This document shows positions 62,701 through 64,000 of a stretch of DNA of 64,000 bases, piece after piece. Each line of letters starts with the position of its first letter. Position 1 is the stretch's first letter. The DNA comes from Brachionus manjavacas (lineage: Eukaryota; Rotifera; Eurotatoria; Ploima; Brachionidae). The stretch spans positions 62,001 to 126,000 of the forward strand of contig JAHQIY010000028.1 of NCBI GenBank assembly GCA_019054805.1, given 5' to 3'. The translations under genes and the position numbers were made by a program. The notes beneath the pieces are model-generated. The model saw nothing but the letters and a program-made list of their open reading frames with translations, did not search any database and was not told the DNA's origin.

Positions 62701-62918
62701 AATGAATTTGAAATCTATAATTTTTGTATTTAATTAACTTCAATTTTTAATCATTGATATTTTAAGACTCAAACCAAAATTATTTGTCCAATAGTGGATA
62801 CAATTCTTTGGCTAGTCTTCAACAACAGTTGTTAATGCAGCAGTTTAATGGATTTCAAATGCAGCCAAACTCGATGACTCAAGTACCAACAGCGACCAAA
62901 AGCAGCACTGCTGATTAG
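47718..62918 (+). CDS. CNOT4: CCR4-NOT transcription complex subunit 4 (RING E3 ligase)
   Basis: Seven exons: 47718-47744, 47804-47872, 47927-48039, 48104-48344, 48400-49078, 53148-54233, 62767-62918; 788 residues in frame. C4C4 RING at about 10-55 (CPLCMEPL, CTCGYQICRFCWHR, CPACRKPY); a basic helix; an RRM (NLVFVVGLSQRLAD, FGRFGKILKVVI, AYLTYSKADEALRAI); a CCCH zinc finger (Cys193, Cys202, Cys207, His211). The rest is a long low-complexity Ser/Asn/Gln/Pro tail. It is a ubiquitin ligase acting with CCR4-NOT in mRNA decay and ribosome quality control. The first five exons are packed in 1.4 kb with 54-64-bp introns and high GC; introns 5 (4069 bp) and 6 (8533 bp) are swollen by transposons. The last exon was chosen by frame and by the TTTTAAG acceptor. 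Confidence 0.93.
49442..49926. mobile_element. MITE-like element, copy 2 (inverted relative to copy 1)
   Basis: The reverse complement matches 36722-37198 over most of its length (for example ATTATATGAATTTTTATCTG and TTTAACTTTGTTTCGC). The ends are TTGAAGTTTATGATCA (49442-49457) and about ATAATCATGAACTTCC (to 49926). It lies in CNOT4 intron 5. Confidence 0.75.
49927..51240. other. CNOT4 intron 5, no identifiable feature
   Basis: AT-rich; the open stretch 50076-50351 (minus) has no motif. 50340-50600 is a little richer but unreadable. Confidence 0.4.
51255..51300 (+). mobile_element. Orphan non-LTR 3' terminus (GCC hairpin)
   Basis: Hairpin GCCTTAAAGGC (51268-51278), TTTCATTGAAATAAATAATAA tail. 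The same layout and spacer (TTCATTGA) occur at 58450-58490. Only the last bases of the element are left. Confidence 0.55.
51788..52422. mobile_element. Complete MITE-like element, TIRs and near-perfect 8-bp duplication
   Basis: Starts GGGCCTAGTCGGTTAGGTAA and ends with the complement of GGGTCTAGTCGCTTGGTTAA, about 33 bp of imperfect inverted repeat. GTTCAC/GTGAAC motifs are repeated in the subterminal 150 bp. Flanks are GAAAAATT (51780-51787) and GAAAAACT (52423-52430). 635 bp, no open frame, so non-autonomous. The 8-bp duplication fits hAT- or Merlin-like transposases, but the family is unknown. It lies in CNOT4 intron 5. Confidence 0.8.
54234..55550. other. CNOT4 intron 6, left part
   Basis: AT-rich; open stretches (55158-55349 minus) are motif-free. 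55600-55670 carries ACTTGACTTGACTT units related to the 12.6 kb inverted repeat. Confidence 0.4.
55660..56420 (-). mobile_element. CR1-like RT C-terminal half in CNOT4 intron 6, dead
   Basis: Minus strand with stops: LLYTLLVRSLIEYGVSVWNP and LEKVQRRATRLIPIFKNLEY (56214-56008), then RFNLITNRVVNKWNRLPKNV and NSFKARLDG (about 55740-55870). The order and motifs match the CR1-like ORF2 end of the 1-4.8 kb element, but the sequence is a different family. The 3' end near 55680 has degenerate TACTAC units. Confidence 0.82.
56759..57177 (-). pseudogene. Acidic-N-terminus plus AT-hook remnant (MULE-like derivative?)
   Basis: ATG at 57177 opens MSDTESSSTSILVTQ...NDTEIEDS, acidic, stopping at about 57080. 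In another frame, 57037-56759 reads KKRGRLKQATPALVQ ... RKRGRPRKNP-stop, with AT-hook motifs at both ends. The layout (acidic start fused to RGRP tail, no catalytic core) parallels 24.4-24.8 kb. The assignment to MULEs is by analogy only. Confidence 0.4.
58190..58395 (-). pseudogene. MULE transposase N-terminal fragment
   Basis: Minus strand: NMPRNQEDHYHGFI, LRKEIKDKIIQLFDIKV, then INIIYYLRKEGFKNLP. It matches the N-domain of the 34-36 kb transposase (NMLRNQEEHNHDFI ... LNIIYSLRKQGFTNLP) closely in order and spacing. Frame breaks occur. It lies in CNOT4 intron 6. Confidence 0.78.
58430..58490 (+). mobile_element. Orphan non-LTR 3' terminus (CGCCT hairpin)
   Basis: Hairpin CGCCTACAAGGCG (58450-58462), spacer TTCATTGA, then AATAAATAATAATAA. 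Nothing of the element body can be read upstream. Confidence 0.55.
58500..59750. other. CNOT4 intron 6, AT-rich
   Basis: No feature seen other than low-complexity A/T runs. Confidence 0.4.
59760..59925 (-). pseudogene. SWIM zinc finger fragment of a MULE transposase
   Basis: Minus strand reads NRENWKLSTCTCTFWQKHYKCNH (written in two parts: CTCTFW, then KHYKCNH; 59880-59838). The CxC...CxH spacing is that of SWIM fingers. It is probably part of the same decayed MULE as 58.2-58.4 kb or of a separate copy; order on the strand argues for separate. Confidence 0.65.
60160..60835 (-). mobile_element. Hairpin-tail non-LTR copy with internal deletion
   Basis: Tail, hairpin GAGCCCTAGCTC (60191-60202), short A-rich part, then a jump to the RT C-terminal region (60250-60600 parallels 19460-19850) and the palm (DISKAFDRVWHEVLLFKLI, ISFLDSRTFKVNV-like, 60600-60790). 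Compared with the 19-20 kb copy, about 200 bp of 3' UTR and the FADD region are missing. Confidence 0.8.
61213..61890 (-). mobile_element. Second copy of the 1-4.8 kb CR1-like family, truncated at both ends
   Basis: Minus strand: RSDLDLIFKWTQDWLLLFN (61879), RKSFARFDCKLFRSLYLT, RRKRGDLIQLYKFMHGIELV, HRDNFFFNRTANIWN (61215). It is nearly the same as 3990-4660 of the first element, with several stops. It ends abruptly at TANIWN without the 3' UTR or (ACT)n, which target-primed insertion does not normally give, so a deletion or rearrangement removed the 3' end. Confidence 0.88.
61891..62766. other. CNOT4 intron 6, right end
   Basis: AT-rich intron DNA leading to the last exon. Nothing else seen. 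Confidence 0.4.
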
Positions 62919-63610
62919 ATTCAAGCGGTCCATGTGAAAATCATTTTAGGCTTTAACCCAAATAGACAAAATGAAATACCACAAAATAAAAAGAATGATT
63001 AAGACGATGTTTGATGTTTATTTAAATTTAAATTTGATTTTAAAACTTTTCTTATTAAAAGACACATTATACATGAGCAAAATAAGCGTTTGAATTATTC
63101 CAAAATTAAAAAGAATTTTTCAAATAAAAATGACTTAATTTTGTGTTTTGTTTGGCCATTTTAAATTTCCTTTATTTTTTTTTGAATGAACTAAAAAATT
63201 CTAAATGTTTCATAATTTTTAGATTATCTTGAAATGTTAGACTAAAATTGTAAAATTTTACCCAAACAATATTGATAAATACAAGTCCGGTAATGAATTC
63301 TCTAGACTACAGAGGAAAAAAATCTTTTTCAAGTCAATAAAAATTTTTTTTTTCTTTTTCTAATTAAAAAGTATTTATCTTTTATTGTTTTATTACGTTA
63401 ACAATAGAAGATAAATGATGATGGAGAAAATTAAATTGCTTTTTTATTAATTATATTTTTTTTCATAAATTACGCCGGATTTAGAGATAAAAAATATGAA
63501 ATACAAAAATATTGAATTAAAAAAAAATTACAGTATATCAATTCTTGCAATTAAAAATAATTTCATTTTTAATTTGCTTTGTTAGTTTGTTTATTCTTTT
63601 CTTTTTTTTT
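62919..63610. other. CNOT4 3' UTR and downstream DNA
   Basis: Contains AATAAA at about 62985 (ACAAAATAAAAAG context) and others around 63123, plausible polyadenylation signals. No other feature. Confidence 0.4.
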
Positions 63611-63619
63611 TTTTTCCTT

Positions 63620-64000
63620 ACTTATACAAAGTTAGAATTTAATCCATTAAATTTAATTATTGAAAATATTGAATCTAGTCTCTTGGATCTTTTTGAAAAT
63701 TCTCATATTAGTGAAGAACTTTTTATAAGTTTAATTCCTTCTAGATCTAAATTAGGTAGTTTTAGAATCTTACCAAAACTACATAAAGTAAAATTCTCTT
63801 GTAGACCAATTATTAACTATAAATATCATCCAATGACTTTATTATGTAAATTAATAGATATAATACTTAGACCTTTTGTCAAAAATTGTGAATCTTTTAT
63901 TCAAGATTCTCAAAACTTAATTCAAAAAACACAAAATATAATGTTTCCTAGAAATTCCTTTTTGGTTACTGGTGATTTTGATTCACTTTATTCTAATATT
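63620..64000 (+). mobile_element. Penelope-like element reverse transcriptase, running off the window
   Basis: An open frame from about 63620 to the window end, without stops. Motifs in order: LGSFRILPKLHK (63750-63785), CRPIINY (63800-63820), HPMTLLCKLIDIILRPFV, FIQDSQNLI (63895-63915), and VTGDFDSLYSNI at the end, which carries the first catalytic Asp of the palm. PKLHK...RPI...DS...D-x-SLYTNI is the signature of Penelope-like RTs, not of the LINEs elsewhere in this window. The start is unclear: a long pyrimidine tract ending in AAAG (63590-63641) could be a splice acceptor or just degenerate DNA. The second half and any GIY-YIG endonuclease lie beyond 64000. Confidence 0.85.

Overview
This is a 64 kb stretch of a very AT-rich animal nuclear genome (non-coding DNA looks roughly 20% GC by eye). 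It has GT-AG spliced genes, many 48-61 bp introns, a nuclear-encoded mitochondrial ATP synthase beta subunit, E2F, CNOT4, a neuronal-calcium-sensor protein and a secreted chitin-binding (CBM14) protein. That fits a small invertebrate. A monogonont-rotifer-like or arthropod (for example mite-like) genome are both plausible; the sequence alone does not decide.

Layout. 1-4.8 kb: CR1-like non-LTR retrotransposons, one nearly full length. 5.9-6.9 kb: a weak candidate small gene. 8.3-10.1 kb: a five-exon lipase/esterase of the AADAC/NCEH family. 10.7-13.5 kb: dead non-LTR copies. 14.5-18.5 kb: ATP synthase beta, its introns full of tandem and duplicated repeats. 18.8-29.7 kb: a graveyard of nested Jockey/I-like non-LTR elements plus a MULE derivative. 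30.5-31.3 kb: secreted poly-Gln chitin-binding protein. 32.5-33.8 kb: compact E2F4/5-like factor with an apparent 3-nt microexon. 34.4-36.3 kb: broken MULE transposase. 37.4-38.1 kb: NCS-family EF-hand protein (minus strand). 38-47 kb: further transposons, including a Merlin element with terminal repeats and an exact 8-bp target duplication, and a dead Tc1/mariner. 47.7-62.9 kb: CNOT4, an E3 ligase/RRM protein of the CCR4-NOT system, 788 codons over seven exons, with 4.1 and 8.5 kb introns filled by transposon debris. 63.6-64 kb: start of a Penelope-like reverse transcriptase running off the window.

The cellular genes are unrelated housekeeping, regulatory and structural genes and do not form a cluster. 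The most distinctive signal is in the mobile DNA. Several different non-LTR families end in a short hairpin followed by an (AAATA)n-like tail, and the stem sequence differs between families while pairing is kept. This suggests a shared RNA 3'-end recognition structure. Several insertions can be dated relative to each other because target-site duplications are still visible. Two candidate MITE families with inverted termini and a pair of ~200-bp direct repeats are also present.
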